The notes beneath the pieces are model-generated. The model was not told where the DNA came from. It searched no databases and saw nothing but the letters and a program-made list of their open reading frames with translations. A program made the translations under genes and the position numbers. A stretch of 64,000 nucleotides of DNA, from NCBI RefSeq assembly GCF_000430845.1, contig NZ_AUMU01000010.1:62001-126000 (forward strand). The letters run 5' to 3'. Positions within the stretch are counted from its first letter, which is position 1; each line of letters starts with the position of its first letter. Source of the stretch: Chryseobacterium gregarium DSM 19109 (GTDB taxonomy: Bacteria > Bacteroidota > Bacteroidia > Flavobacteriales > Weeksellaceae). Below are positions 7,581 to 15,510 of the stretch, piece by piece.

Positions 7581-8585
7581 ATGTTCGGTTTCAGACACAT
7601 CAAATTCGATTCAATGACCTACGTGATTCATTTCAGCAATGGTAAAATCGTTAAAGAAGGAAGAGGATTATCTTTCTTTTATTTCGCACCGGATTCATCT
7701 ATTGTTGCGATTCCGATGGGGAGCAATGACCTGCCGTTTATTTTTAATGAAAATACGCTGGATTACCAGACGGTAAGAATTCAGGGACAGATCAGTTATA
7801 AAATCACCGATCCGAAAGCACTTTCCAATACGCTGGACTTTACCGTAAATGAATCCGGGGTATATAAGAAAAATGATATGGAAAAGCTGAACCAGAGAAT
7901 CATCAACCTGGCGCAGACCTCTACCTCTTCCTTTATCCATGAGCTGAGTTTAAAAGATGCGATCCGTTCTGCAAAGCAGATTGAAGCCAATATCATGGAA
8001 GGACTGATGAATTCAGAAGCTGTGAAAACCATGGGCATCGAAATTATGGGAGCCAGTATCCTGGCGGTTCAGACCACGCCTGAGATGGCAAGGGCGCTGG
8101 AAACCGAAACGAGGGAAAAGCTACAGCAGCAGGCTGATGAAGCGATTTATGAAAGAAGGAATTTTGCGGTGGAGCAGGAAAGAAAAATAAAAGAATCCGA
8201 ACTGAATACCGAAATTGCCGTAGAGGAAAAACAAAAGCAGATCGAGGAGAAAAGGATGGAAACCGAAGTGCAGCAGGAAGAAAACAACAGGATCCTGAGA
8301 GAAATGAAGCTGGCAGCTGACATTTCTGTTGAAAGCCAGAGAAAGCAGCTGATCCAACAGAAAACTGAAAACGACAGGAAAGAAGCGGAAACCCAAGGAT
8401 ACGTTCTGGAAACTTCTCTGAAACCGTACAAGGAAATGGACTGGAAGATACTGAATGCTTTGAGCGGAAAGCAGGATGCAAAAAACAACATAGCTTTAGC
8501 CTTCAGGGAACTTGCGGAAAATGCAGGAAAAATAGGTCACCTTAATATCAGTCCTGACCTACTGGAAACTATTCTGAAACACTAA
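7581..8585 (+). CDS. SPFH (band 7/prohibitin-like) domain protein
   Basis: A 334-residue protein. Residues about 10-170 form an SPFH domain (TVRIQGQISYKITDP near 64 and the SLKDAIRSAKQIEANIMEGL helix near 123). Residues about 175-290 are a long charged, Glu/Lys/Gln-rich coiled coil. There is no transmembrane segment at the N-terminus, unlike most flotillin-type proteins, so it is probably cytoplasmic or peripherally bound and assembles through the coiled coil. It starts 24 bases after an NrtR-type palindrome and is followed 56 bases later by a NAD-kinase-like gene. Related SPFH proteins have been noted beside NAD-metabolism genes in comparative genomics. A scaffold role is inferred. Confidence 0.85.
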   Translation: MFGFRHIKFDSMTYVIHFSNGKIVKEGRGLSFFYFAPDSSIVAIPMGSNDLPFIFNENTLDYQTVRIQGQISYKITDPKALSNTLDFTVNESGVYKKNDMEKLNQRIINLAQTSTSSFIHELSLKDAIRSAKQIEANIMEGLMNSEAVKTMGIEIMGASILAVQTTPEMARALETETREKLQQQADEAIYERRNFAVEQERKIKESELNTEIAVEEKQKQIEEKRMETEVQQEENNRILREMKLAADISVESQRKQLIQQKTENDRKEAETQGYVLETSLKPYKEMDWKILNALSGKQDAKNNIALAFRELAENAGKIGHLNISPDLLETILKH

Positions 8586-8641
8586 AGCAGAAAAAAGAAA
8601 AGGAAACGATCAGTATATTTGAATTCAAAAAAGTATGAGTC

Positions 8642-9547
8642 ATGAAAATAGAGTATGCCATCATCATTAAAAATAAAACCAGGCTTGAATCTCTGACAGA
8701 AAGGTTTAACACCAAAGCACAGGCTCAGTTTTATATTGAAAGCTCGGGAGGGAATTTTCAGGAATATGTAGAAGAGCATGAACAGTTTTACCGTTCATTC
8801 CTGGAGATTCAGACCAGACTTTCCAAAGTCATTAAAAATAAATTAATCGAAAGAGAGTTTGTGCCGTCTTATATTTTTTCTGATAACCATCTGATTGTTG
8901 TCATCGGGCAGGACGGATTGGTGGCCAACGTCGCCAAATATTCCAAAAATATCCCGATGATCGCCATTAATCCTGATGAAGAAAGATATGATGGCGTATT
9001 GCTTCCCTTCACAGTAAAAAATTTTATGAACGGAGTAAATTCCGTTATTAACGAAGATTTTAGTTCAAAGAAGATGAGGTTTGCCGAAGCAGTACTGAAT
9101 GACAGACAAAAACTATTAGCCGTGAATGACCTGTTCATCGGGATTTCCTCCCATGCTTCGGCAAGATATAAGATTATGCTGAACGGAAAAGAGGAAACTC
9201 ACTCTTCCAGCGGGATTATTGTCTCTACAAAAACCGGAAGCACAGGATGGCTGAGTTCTATTTTTAATATGGCCTACGGGATTTCAGGCATAGCTGATCC
9301 CGGATATCCGGATCTGAATGAAGAAGACCTGTATTTTGCAGTGAGGGAGCCTTTTAAAAGTATCCGGACACAAACCGGCATCTGTGGCGGCATGCTGAAA
9401 AAAGGCAGTACGCTGGTTATAGAATCGTTAATGCCGAATAATGGTTTTATATTCAGTGACGGAATTGAACAGGATTTCCTGCAGTTTAACAGCGGCGCTA
9501 CGGCAGAAATAAGGCTTTCAGAAGAAGAAGCGGTTTTGGTAATATAA
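8642..9547 (+). CDS. NAD-kinase-like protein with altered GGDG motif
   Basis: A 301-residue member of the NAD kinase/diacylglycerol kinase-like fold. The signature GGDG is replaced by GQDG (residues 89-92), the NE-like motif reads NDLFIG (162-167), and the STPTGSTAY motif reads STKTGSTGW (195-203). Conservation of the nucleotide-site loops suggests that it still binds NAD or a related nucleotide, but loss of a glycine in the phosphate-binding motif makes ordinary NAD kinase activity uncertain. The first 75 residues are not typical of NAD kinase. It sits 56 bases after the SPFH gene and 12 bases before a macrodomain gene. It may act as a sensor or a specialised kinase of the operon. Confidence 0.75.
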   Translation: MKIEYAIIIKNKTRLESLTERFNTKAQAQFYIESSGGNFQEYVEEHEQFYRSFLEIQTRLSKVIKNKLIEREFVPSYIFSDNHLIVVIGQDGLVANVAKYSKNIPMIAINPDEERYDGVLLPFTVKNFMNGVNSVINEDFSSKKMRFAEAVLNDRQKLLAVNDLFIGISSHASARYKIMLNGKEETHSSSGIIVSTKTGSTGWLSSIFNMAYGISGIADPGYPDLNEEDLYFAVREPFKSIRTQTGICGGMLKKGSTLVIESLMPNNGFIFSDGIEQDFLQFNSGATAEIRLSEEEAVLVI

Positions 9548-9559
9548 AAAATAAAAAAA

Positions 9560-10033
9560 ATGAAGACGATAACATATTTAAAAAGTGATGCAACAAACCC
9601 CCAAATCGTGGGGAATAAAATCGTTGCCCATCTCTGCAATGATATCGGAGGCTGGGGAAAAGGTTTCGTTTTAGCCATTTCGAAAAGATGGAAAGAACCG
9701 GAAGATGATTATAGACAATGGTTCAGCAGTAAAGAAAACTTTGAGCTTGGACAGATTCGAATGGTTAGGGTAGAGAATGACCTATGGGTCTGCAATATGA
9801 TTGGCCAGCATAAAACGATTACGGATTCTAAAGGAATTCCTCCTATCCGGTATGAGGCTGTCGAAAAGTGCCTGGAGAAACTTTCAGATGAAGCTTTAAA
9901 AATGGGTGCAGGTATTCATATGCCAAGGATCGGCTGCGGTCTGGCAGGAGGGAAGTGGGAAGAGATTGAGCCCATCATCGAAAGGACCTTACTCAGCAAT
10001 GATGTAGAAGTATACGTTTATGATTTTAACTAA
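9560..10033 (+). CDS. Macrodomain protein, ALC1/Poa1-like
   Basis: A 157-residue single macrodomain. The ADP-ribose loop is visible as HLCNDIGGWGKGFVLAISKRW (the segment around residues 24-44), and the second signature reads MPRIGCGLAGGKWEEIEPII (121-140). This belongs to the ALC1-like/Poa1p class, whose members hydrolyse ADP-ribose 1''-phosphate or release ADP-ribose from glutamate. The Asp that follows GCGL in TARG1 is an Ala here, so TARG1-type chemistry is less likely than phosphatase or binding activity. KptA, whose product can be opened to ADP-ribose 1''-phosphate, is encoded downstream in the same operon. Confidence 0.88.
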   Translation: MKTITYLKSDATNPQIVGNKIVAHLCNDIGGWGKGFVLAISKRWKEPEDDYRQWFSSKENFELGQIRMVRVENDLWVCNMIGQHKTITDSKGIPPIRYEAVEKCLEKLSDEALKMGAGIHMPRIGCGLAGGKWEEIEPIIERTLLSNDVEVYVYDFN

Positions 10034-10048
10034 AAATTAAATTGAACC

Positions 10049-10456
10049 ATGAAAACGATAAAACTATACAGACCTGTAGGTGAAAAGGAAATGATGCTGA
10101 TTATCGCAAGCCACTACAGAAAATTTCCTCCGAGACTTGAATGGCAGCCCATTTTCTATCCTGTCCTGGATGAAGGCTACGCTTCCGAAATTGCCGAAAA
10201 ATGGAACACCCGTGATGAAGCGGGAAATTATCTCGGCTTCGTAACCAGATTTGAAGTATCGGAAGATGAAACAGATAAATATCAGGTGCAGAATGTCGGA
10301 GCAAGAAATCATAATGAACTGTGGGTTCCTTCAGAAGAACTGGAGGCTTTCAATCAGGCCATTGTGGGAAATATTGAAGTGATCAAAGTATTCATAGGGA
10401 AAGAATTTAAAGAACCTGCCAGTACGGAGATAGAACATTTTATTATTAAACAATAA
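10049..10456 (+). CDS. Small protein of the 'ADP-ribosylation/crystallin J1' type
   Basis: A 135-residue cytoplasmic protein. Its beginning (IKLYRPVGEKEMMLI), the PRLEWQPIFYPVL segment near 32-44 and the ELWVPSEELEAFN stretch near 91-103 resemble a widespread small family labelled ADP-ribosylation/crystallin J1 in databases. This is assigned from memory of the pattern. The name is inherited and no activity is established. The order of short strands and the conserved Arg, Tyr and Glu residues could fit an ART-like fold, which would make it the one candidate ADP-ribosyltransferase in the island besides KptA, but this is speculation. It lies 15 bases after the macrodomain gene and 9 before DUF2263. 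Confidence 0.6.
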   Translation: MKTIKLYRPVGEKEMMLIIASHYRKFPPRLEWQPIFYPVLDEGYASEIAEKWNTRDEAGNYLGFVTRFEVSEDETDKYQVQNVGARNHNELWVPSEELEAFNQAIVGNIEVIKVFIGKEFKEPASTEIEHFIIKQ

Positions 10457-10465
10457 AAATTAACG

Positions 10466-11292
10466 ATGACCAATAAAGGAATGGCAAAAGATACTTTGGA
10501 AATTTTAGCCAAAAAATATTACATAAACGATCATAAAGAGAGAATCAGCATAAAAAGTGAAATGGAAATCTGTACTAAAGAAACCGATTTATTTTCATCC
10601 GAAGAATTATCGGAAATGATAGAAAATCCGCTTCCGGAAATCAATTTCGAAACAAAATTTGAAGTCTGGAGATGCAGTTCGGTAAAAGCAATTTTACAAT
10701 TATCTGAAGAAGAGAACCAGGAAAAAAAAATGTGCCTGAATTTTGCATCGGCAAAAAATCCGGGCGGTGGTTTTATGAACGGCGCGGAAGCACAGGAAGA
10801 AAGCCTGGCAAGGACTTCGGGACTGTACGAATCATTGCTTAAAGGCTGGACGTATTATGAAACCCACCGGGCAATGAAGTCCTGCTTCTACACCGATACG
10901 ATGATTTACAGCCCGAAAGTTCCGGTTTTCAGGAAAGACAAAGGAGAACTGCTGCGAAAACCTGTTTTATGTAACTTCATCACTTCTCCCGCAGTGAATG
11001 CAGGGGTCGTAAAACGTCAGGAACTGGAGAGAATTCATGAAATTTTTGGAGCGATGGATGTAAGAGCTGATAAAATGCTGGCATTGGCTTTACATCAGGG
11101 AAATGAAACCTTGATATTGGGAGCCTGGGATGCGGCGTTTTTAAAAATGACCCGAATGAAATTGCTGAACTGTTTAAAAAGCATCTTCATGGAAAGTATA
11201 AAAATAAATTTAAAAGAGTGGTTTTTGCAATTTTGACAAAAAAGGAGGAAATGATAAAGCCGTTTGAAGAAATAAAATGCAACTCAAATTAA
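10466..11292 (+). pseudogene. DUF2263/TIGR02452 (PARG-like) protein, disrupted by a 1-base frameshift
   Basis: The frame from ATG 10466 contains the PARG-like macrodomain signature LNFASAKNPGGGFMNGAEAQ (near residues 91-110) and LARTSGLYESL. As read, it ends at 11236 with an unrelated tail (GAWDAAFLKM). Adding one G to the GGG at 11127-11129 restores the family motif GAWGCGVFKNDPNE and keeps the frame open to a stop at 11290-11292, overlapping the DUF4291 start by 16 bases as expected for coupled genes. The restored product would have about 275 residues, normal for the family, which is related to poly(ADP-ribose) glycohydrolase. The lesion is either a real mutation or a homopolymer sequencing error. 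The N-terminal start could also be the ATG at 10481. Confidence 0.85.
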
Positions 11293-11915
11293 AAAAATAT
11301 AAAGAACAACTACAGGATTGGCCACAGCAAGGGCGTCATATCATGGCTCAATATGATGATGAGAAAATCGTTGTCTATCAGTCTTACCGGAAAGAAATTA
11401 GCGAATTTGCCGTTAAAAATCAATATTTTGGCGGCGCTTTCAGTCTGGAAAGAATGACATGGATCAAACCGAACTTTCTTTGGATGATGTACCGAAACAG
11501 ATGGGGGACAAAAGAAGGTCAGGAATATGTTTTGGCAATTCATTTAAAAATGGAAGCCTTTAAAACATATCTGGGAAATGCCGTTTATTCTTCATACGAT
11601 GACAAATTGGGAATTTCGAGGGAGGAATGGAAGGATCAGGTAAAGGAATCTTCTGTGAGGCTGCAATGGGATCCGGATCATGATCCTTTTGGAGGAAAAT
11701 CAGAGAGAAGGGCAATTCAGGTAGGTTTGAGAAATGATTTCATTACATCTTTTGCTCAAAATGATATTATTTCAATTGATGATATTTCAGATTTTGTGAA
11801 AGAGCAACATCAGTTTGTATTGAATAGTGATCTGGACCATCTGATGCTGCCTGAAGAAAAACCGTTGCTGTTTGACGATGAAGGTTTAAATAAAAAGTTA
11901 ATGCTAAATAAATAA
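11277..11915 (+). CDS. DUF4291 domain protein
   Basis: A 212-residue protein matching the DUF4291 family: IMAQYDDEKIVVYQSY (residues 22-37), AVKNQYFGGAFSLERMTWIKPNF near 45-67 with WMMYRNRWG, and the later LQWDPDHDP motif near 131. The family is of unknown activity but often occurs beside ADP-ribose genes. The conserved YQ, R and E residues could form an active site. It begins within the 3' end of the restored DUF2263 frame and its stop overlaps the next start (TAATG at 11913-11917). This tight packing supports a shared operon. Function unknown. Confidence 0.8.
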   Translation: MQLKLKKYKEQLQDWPQQGRHIMAQYDDEKIVVYQSYRKEISEFAVKNQYFGGAFSLERMTWIKPNFLWMMYRNRWGTKEGQEYVLAIHLKMEAFKTYLGNAVYSSYDDKLGISREEWKDQVKESSVRLQWDPDHDPFGGKSERRAIQVGLRNDFITSFAQNDIISIDDISDFVKEQHQFVLNSDLDHLMLPEEKPLLFDDEGLNKKLMLNK

Positions 11916-12823
11916 TGGAAGACAAACTCTTACTTGCTTCAAAATCGCTTACAGGAATTTCCATTGGTGATGCTTTCGGAGAAAGCTTTTTCGGTGAAGA
12001 AAAGCTGATCAAAAATTATATTCATCAGCAGCTGATTCCGGACGGTTCTTTAGATTTTACAGATGATACTATTATGGCGATTGCCGTTTTTAAATCTTTG
12101 GAAAGATTTGGGGAAATCGACCAGATATTTTTGGCAGAAGAGTTTACAAAGAACTATTATTTAGATATCAACAGAGGATACGGACCTTCAATGCATTCAT
12201 ATTTTAGGGCTATAAAAGATGGGGAAAACTGGAAAGAAGTTTCTTATTCAAAATTTGAAGGGCAAGGCTCAATGGGCAATGGCGGAGCAATGAGGGCTTC
12301 AGTAATCGGAGCCTATTTTTATGATGATTGGGATAAGCTTAAACTTAATGCAGAACTTTCCTGTGAAGTGACCCATGCCAATAAAGAAGCGATCGAAGGC
12401 ACGAAAGCCATTGCACTGGCTGCAGCATTAGCCGTTCAGGAGAATTTAGGAACTGCAAAATTTCATCAGGAAGATTTTATTAAGAAGATCCAACATGAGT
12501 TAAAGGATTCTGATATGAAAAGCAAATTGAACAAAGCCTTATATTTAGATGGAAATCCAAGTATTGAATTATTAGTCAAAACTCTGGGAAACGGAATTGA
12601 AATGACTGCTCAGGATACGGTTCCAATAGTGATCTGGATGCTTTCAAGATATAGAGACAATTTTGAAGAATGTATTTGGAATACCGTTTCAGCTCTAGGC
12701 GACAGGGATACTACCTGTGCAATGGCAGGAGGAATAAGTATTTTATGCAGTGATAAAAATTCAATTTTAGATTGGACAAGAAATGTAGAAAACTGGAAAA
12801 AAAGTAAATTTTATGAACATTGA
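11915..12823 (+). CDS. ADP-ribosylglycohydrolase family protein (first copy)
   Basis: A 302-residue ARH/DraG-like enzyme. Visible motifs are [10 protein letters not shown] (14-23), the metal-binding FTDDTIMA (48-55), GNGGAMRAS near 122, [10 protein letters not shown] and the second metal site [13 protein letters not shown] near 267, where the usual D-T-D reads D-R-D. Both Asp residues are kept, so a binuclear magnesium centre is plausible. The family cleaves ADP-ribose from arginine, serine, thymidine or small molecules; the substrate cannot be told. It overlaps DUF4291 by one base and the macrodomain gene by 11 bases. It is quite different in sequence from the second ARH gene at 14010, so the two are not recent duplicates. 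Confidence 0.9.
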   Translation: MEDKLLLASKSLTGISIGDAFGESFFGEEKLIKNYIHQQLIPDGSLDFTDDTIMAIAVFKSLERFGEIDQIFLAEEFTKNYYLDINRGYGPSMHSYFRAIKDGENWKEVSYSKFEGQGSMGNGGAMRASVIGAYFYDDWDKLKLNAELSCEVTHANKEAIEGTKAIALAAALAVQENLGTAKFHQEDFIKKIQHELKDSDMKSKLNKALYLDGNPSIELLVKTLGNGIEMTAQDTVPIVIWMLSRYRDNFEECIWNTVSALGDRDTTCAMAGGISILCSDKNSILDWTRNVENWKKSKFYEH

Positions 12824-13319
12824 ATTGATCAAAGGTGACATCACCAAAATAAAAGCAGATGCAATCGTGAATGCAGCCAATTCAGCATTACTTGGCGGAG
12901 GCGGCGTTGATGGTGCCATCCATCACGCAGGAGGCCCGCGGATTCTGGAAGAATGCAGGGAAATCAGGAATAAACAGGGGAAATGCAGCACCGGAGAAGC
13001 AGTCGTAACAACAGCCGGAAATCTTCCGTTAAAATATGTAATTCACACCGTGGGTCCGGTTTGGAATAATGATAAAGAAAAGTGCTCAGCATTATTAGCA
13101 AACTGCTATAAAAATTCTTTAGCGTTGGCTGAAAGCCTTGGGGTCAATACAATTGCTTTTCCCAATATCAGTACAGGAGTTTATGGGTTTCCGAAAGAAC
13201 TTGCCGGGAAAATTGCGGTCGATGAGGTAAAAAACTTCAGATCAGACGTCATACAAAAAGTTATTTTTGTCTGTTTTGATGATGAAAATGAAAATATTTA
13301 TAAAAGGCTATTAGAATAA
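12813..13319 (+). CDS. MacroD-type macrodomain hydrolase (O-acetyl-ADP-ribose deacetylase)
   Basis: A 168-residue macrodomain of the MacroD/YmdB class. It shows [17 protein letters not shown] (8-24), the catalytic loop [14 protein letters not shown] (28-41) and [12 protein letters not shown] near 123. These enzymes deacetylate the sirtuin product O-acetyl-ADP-ribose and remove mono-ADP-ribose from acidic residues. The sirtuin gene starts only four bases after this stop, which supports the first role: the product of one gene would be the substrate of the other. The start overlaps the upstream ARH by 11 bases. Confidence 0.93.
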   Translation: MNIELIKGDITKIKADAIVNAANSALLGGGGVDGAIHHAGGPRILEECREIRNKQGKCSTGEAVVTTAGNLPLKYVIHTVGPVWNNDKEKCSALLANCYKNSLALAESLGVNTIAFPNISTGVYGFPKELAGKIAVDEVKNFRSDVIQKVIFVCFDDENENIYKRLLE

Positions 13320-13323
13320 CACA

Positions 13324-14010
13324 ATGAAAAAGCTAACCATACTAAGCGGTGCCGGAATCAGCGCCGAAAGCGGAATACAAACCTTCAGGGACGGAAACGG
13401 GCTCTGGGAAAACCATAATGTAACGGATGTAGCCAGTCCGGAAGGCTGGAGAAGAGACCGGGAACTGGTTCTTGAATTTTACAACCAAAGACGCCGCCAG
13501 CTTCATGACGTGGAACCGAACGATGCTCACCAACTCATTGCAGGGTTAGAAAAACATTTCGAAGTTCAAATTATCACTCAAAACATCGATGATTTACATG
13601 AAAGGGCGGGATCTTCAAATATCCTCCACCTTCACGGGGAACTGTTCAAATCATGTTCCTGCAATAATAAAAGCCTGATTTACGAACAGAAAGAGGATAT
13701 TAAGATCGGGGATAAAGCAGAAGACGGCGCCCAGCTGCGGCCTTTTATTGTATGGTTCGGGGAAGAGGTTCCGCTGATGAAAGAAGCGGCGAAACAGGCT
13801 AAGGAAGCCGATATTTTTCTGGTGATCGGAACTTCTCTGCAGGTGTACCCGGCAGCAGGATTGATCCATGATATCAAAGATGACTGTCTTCTCATTGTCA
13901 TCAACCCGAATGAAACCGGCTTCGGCTATGGCCAGAGAGCCGTCGTCATGAAAGAGACCGCCACACAGGGAATGAAATTGCTGTTTGATAAACTGGTCAA
14001 TCTCGCATAA
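13324..14010 (+). CDS. cobB: Class III sirtuin, NAD-dependent protein deacylase without zinc site
   Basis: A 228-residue Sir2 protein with GAGISAESGI (9-18), TFRDGNGLW (20-28), QNIDDLHERAG (86-96) and the catalytic His104 in LHLHGEL. Tyr53 and Arg56 (YNQR) form the YxxR pair of SIRT5-like enzymes, which prefer succinyl or other acidic acyl groups. The structural zinc site is missing: only a CSC is seen where two CxxC pairs are expected, as in many Bacteroidota sirtuins. It uses NAD and yields O-acyl-ADP-ribose and nicotinamide. It is flanked at 4 bases by a MacroD gene and overlaps the next ARH start by one base. Confidence 0.93.
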   Translation: MKKLTILSGAGISAESGIQTFRDGNGLWENHNVTDVASPEGWRRDRELVLEFYNQRRRQLHDVEPNDAHQLIAGLEKHFEVQIITQNIDDLHERAGSSNILHLHGELFKSCSCNNKSLIYEQKEDIKIGDKAEDGAQLRPFIVWFGEEVPLMKEAAKQAKEADIFLVIGTSLQVYPAAGLIHDIKDDCLLIVINPNETGFGYGQRAVVMKETATQGMKLLFDKLVNLA

Positions 14011-14951
14011 TGGAAAATGCAGTAAAAGCCGGAATATTCGGCGTTTGTATCGGTGATGCCTTGGGTGTGCCGGTAGAATTCAAAAAAAGGGAAGACCTGA
14101 AAAAAGCTCCGGTCACAAAAATGCTGGAATACCTGTCTTGGAATCAACCAAAAGGAACGTGGAGCGATGACAGCTCATTAACACTTTGTCTTGCCGACGA
14201 ATTAACGAAAGGCTATGATCTGGAAAAAATCGGGCAAAGTTTTGTAAAATGGAATAAATATGGACACTGGACAGCTCACGGAAGGCTTTTTGATATTGGC
14301 GGAACAACAAGACATTCTATTGCAAGACTGATTAAAGGTGAAAGTGCAAAATTTTCAGGAAATATTTTTGAGGAAGATAATGGGAATGGTTCTTTGATGA
14401 GGATCCTTCCCCTGGCTTTTTATCTTAAAGATGAAGAAGATATTGAGAAAATTTATCAGACCGTAAAAGAAGTTTCGGCCATTACACACGGGCATTTCCG
14501 TTCTGTTTTTGCCTGTTTCATCTACGTAATTTTTGCTGTTGAACTGATTAAAGGAAAAGATAAAACAGAAGCATACAATTATGTACAGGAAATATCTTTG
14601 GAATTTGCAGAAAATCAAGGCTTTAATCCAAATGAAATTATACTTTTTAAAAGAATCTTAAAAAATGATATTTCAATTTATCATGAAGATGAAATTAAAA
14701 GCAGTGGCTACGTTCTCCACAGTTTAGAAGCCTCGTTATGGTGTTTTCTAAATTCTGAAAGTTATGCCGAAGCGGTTTTAAAAGCCGTCAATTTAGGAGA
14801 AGATACCGATACCACCGGAGCCATTGCAGGCGGGCTTTCCGGAATATATTATGGTTTTGAAAATATTCCTGAAGAATGGATTTCTGAACTGGTGAGGAAA
14901 GAAGATATTGAAAATTTATGCGATAAATTAGAGAAGAAATTAATGAAATAA
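14010..14951 (+). CDS. ADP-ribosylglycohydrolase family protein (second copy)
   Basis: A 313-residue ARH-family protein with the canonical set of motifs: GVCIGDALGVPVEF (11-24), WSDDSSLTL (51-59), NGNGSLMR near 127, ITHGHFRS near 157 and the second metal site LGEDTDTTGAIAGGLSG near 261. All metal-binding Asp residues are present, so it should be an active binuclear magnesium hydrolase that releases ADP-ribose. It overlaps the sirtuin stop by one base and precedes KptA by 11 bases. Its motif details differ from the first ARH (DTDT against DRDT), which suggests a different substrate. Confidence 0.93.
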   Translation: MENAVKAGIFGVCIGDALGVPVEFKKREDLKKAPVTKMLEYLSWNQPKGTWSDDSSLTLCLADELTKGYDLEKIGQSFVKWNKYGHWTAHGRLFDIGGTTRHSIARLIKGESAKFSGNIFEEDNGNGSLMRILPLAFYLKDEEDIEKIYQTVKEVSAITHGHFRSVFACFIYVIFAVELIKGKDKTEAYNYVQEISLEFAENQGFNPNEIILFKRILKNDISIYHEDEIKSSGYVLHSLEASLWCFLNSESYAEAVLKAVNLGEDTDTTGAIAGGLSGIYYGFENIPEEWISELVRKEDIENLCDKLEKKLMK

Positions 14952-14962
14952 AACACCAACCC

Positions 14963-15505
14963 ATGAATGAACAACAAAAGAAAAAGACGAGCAAATTCCT
15001 GAGTTATGTTCTCAGGCACCATCCCGAACTCATTGATTTGAATCTGGATGAGAACGGCTGGGCAAATGTTGAAGAGCTGATCACAAAATCCAAAAATGAC
15101 TCTCAGGTTTTTACTTTTGAAGAGCTGGATGAAATAGTACAGACCAACAGTAAAAAAAGATTTGCTTTTAATGAAGATAAAACAAAGATCAGAGCCAGCC
15201 AGGGACATTCGATTGATATAAACCTGGCCTTAATTGCACAACAGCCACCGGAATTTCTTTATCACGGAACCGCTCAAAATAATGCAGCATCCATTTTAGA
15301 AAAAGGGATTGAAAAAAGAAGCCGGCAGCATGTTCATTTAAGCATCGATAAGGAAACTGCAACAAACGTTGGAATGCGTCATGGAAAGCCGATAATTCTC
15401 ACCATAAGCACAGGAAAAATGTTTGAGGATGGAATAGAATTTTATTTATCAGAAAATGAAGTCTGGCTGACGGATTTTGTGCACCCTAAATATATTGTGG
15501 AGTAG
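14963..15505 (+). CDS. kptA: RNA 2'-phosphotransferase KptA/Tpt1
   Basis: A 180-residue Tpt1/KptA enzyme of normal length. Family residues are visible: YVLRHHPE with Arg18-His19, KIRASQGHS with Arg77, FLYHGT with His101, and RQHVHLS with Arg121. It transfers an internal RNA 2'-phosphate to NAD, giving ADP-ribose 1'',2''-cyclic phosphate and nicotinamide. Bacterial KptA substrates are still debated because most bacteria lack the tRNA splicing that yields 2'-phosphates; some members also add ADP-ribose to RNA ends. Here it sits between an ARH and a phosphatase in a regulon with an ALC1/Poa1-like macrodomain, which fits metabolism of its NAD-derived product. Confidence 0.95.
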   Translation: MNEQQKKKTSKFLSYVLRHHPELIDLNLDENGWANVEELITKSKNDSQVFTFEELDEIVQTNSKKRFAFNEDKTKIRASQGHSIDINLALIAQQPPEFLYHGTAQNNAASILEKGIEKRSRQHVHLSIDKETATNVGMRHGKPIILTISTGKMFEDGIEFYLSENEVWLTDFVHPKYIVE

Positions 15506-15510
15506 ATGAT

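Noticed and set aside
8044..8481. Long minus-strand frame inside the SPFH gene
   Set aside because: It is a shadow of the repetitive Glu/Gln-rich coiled coil and has no start signal or family.
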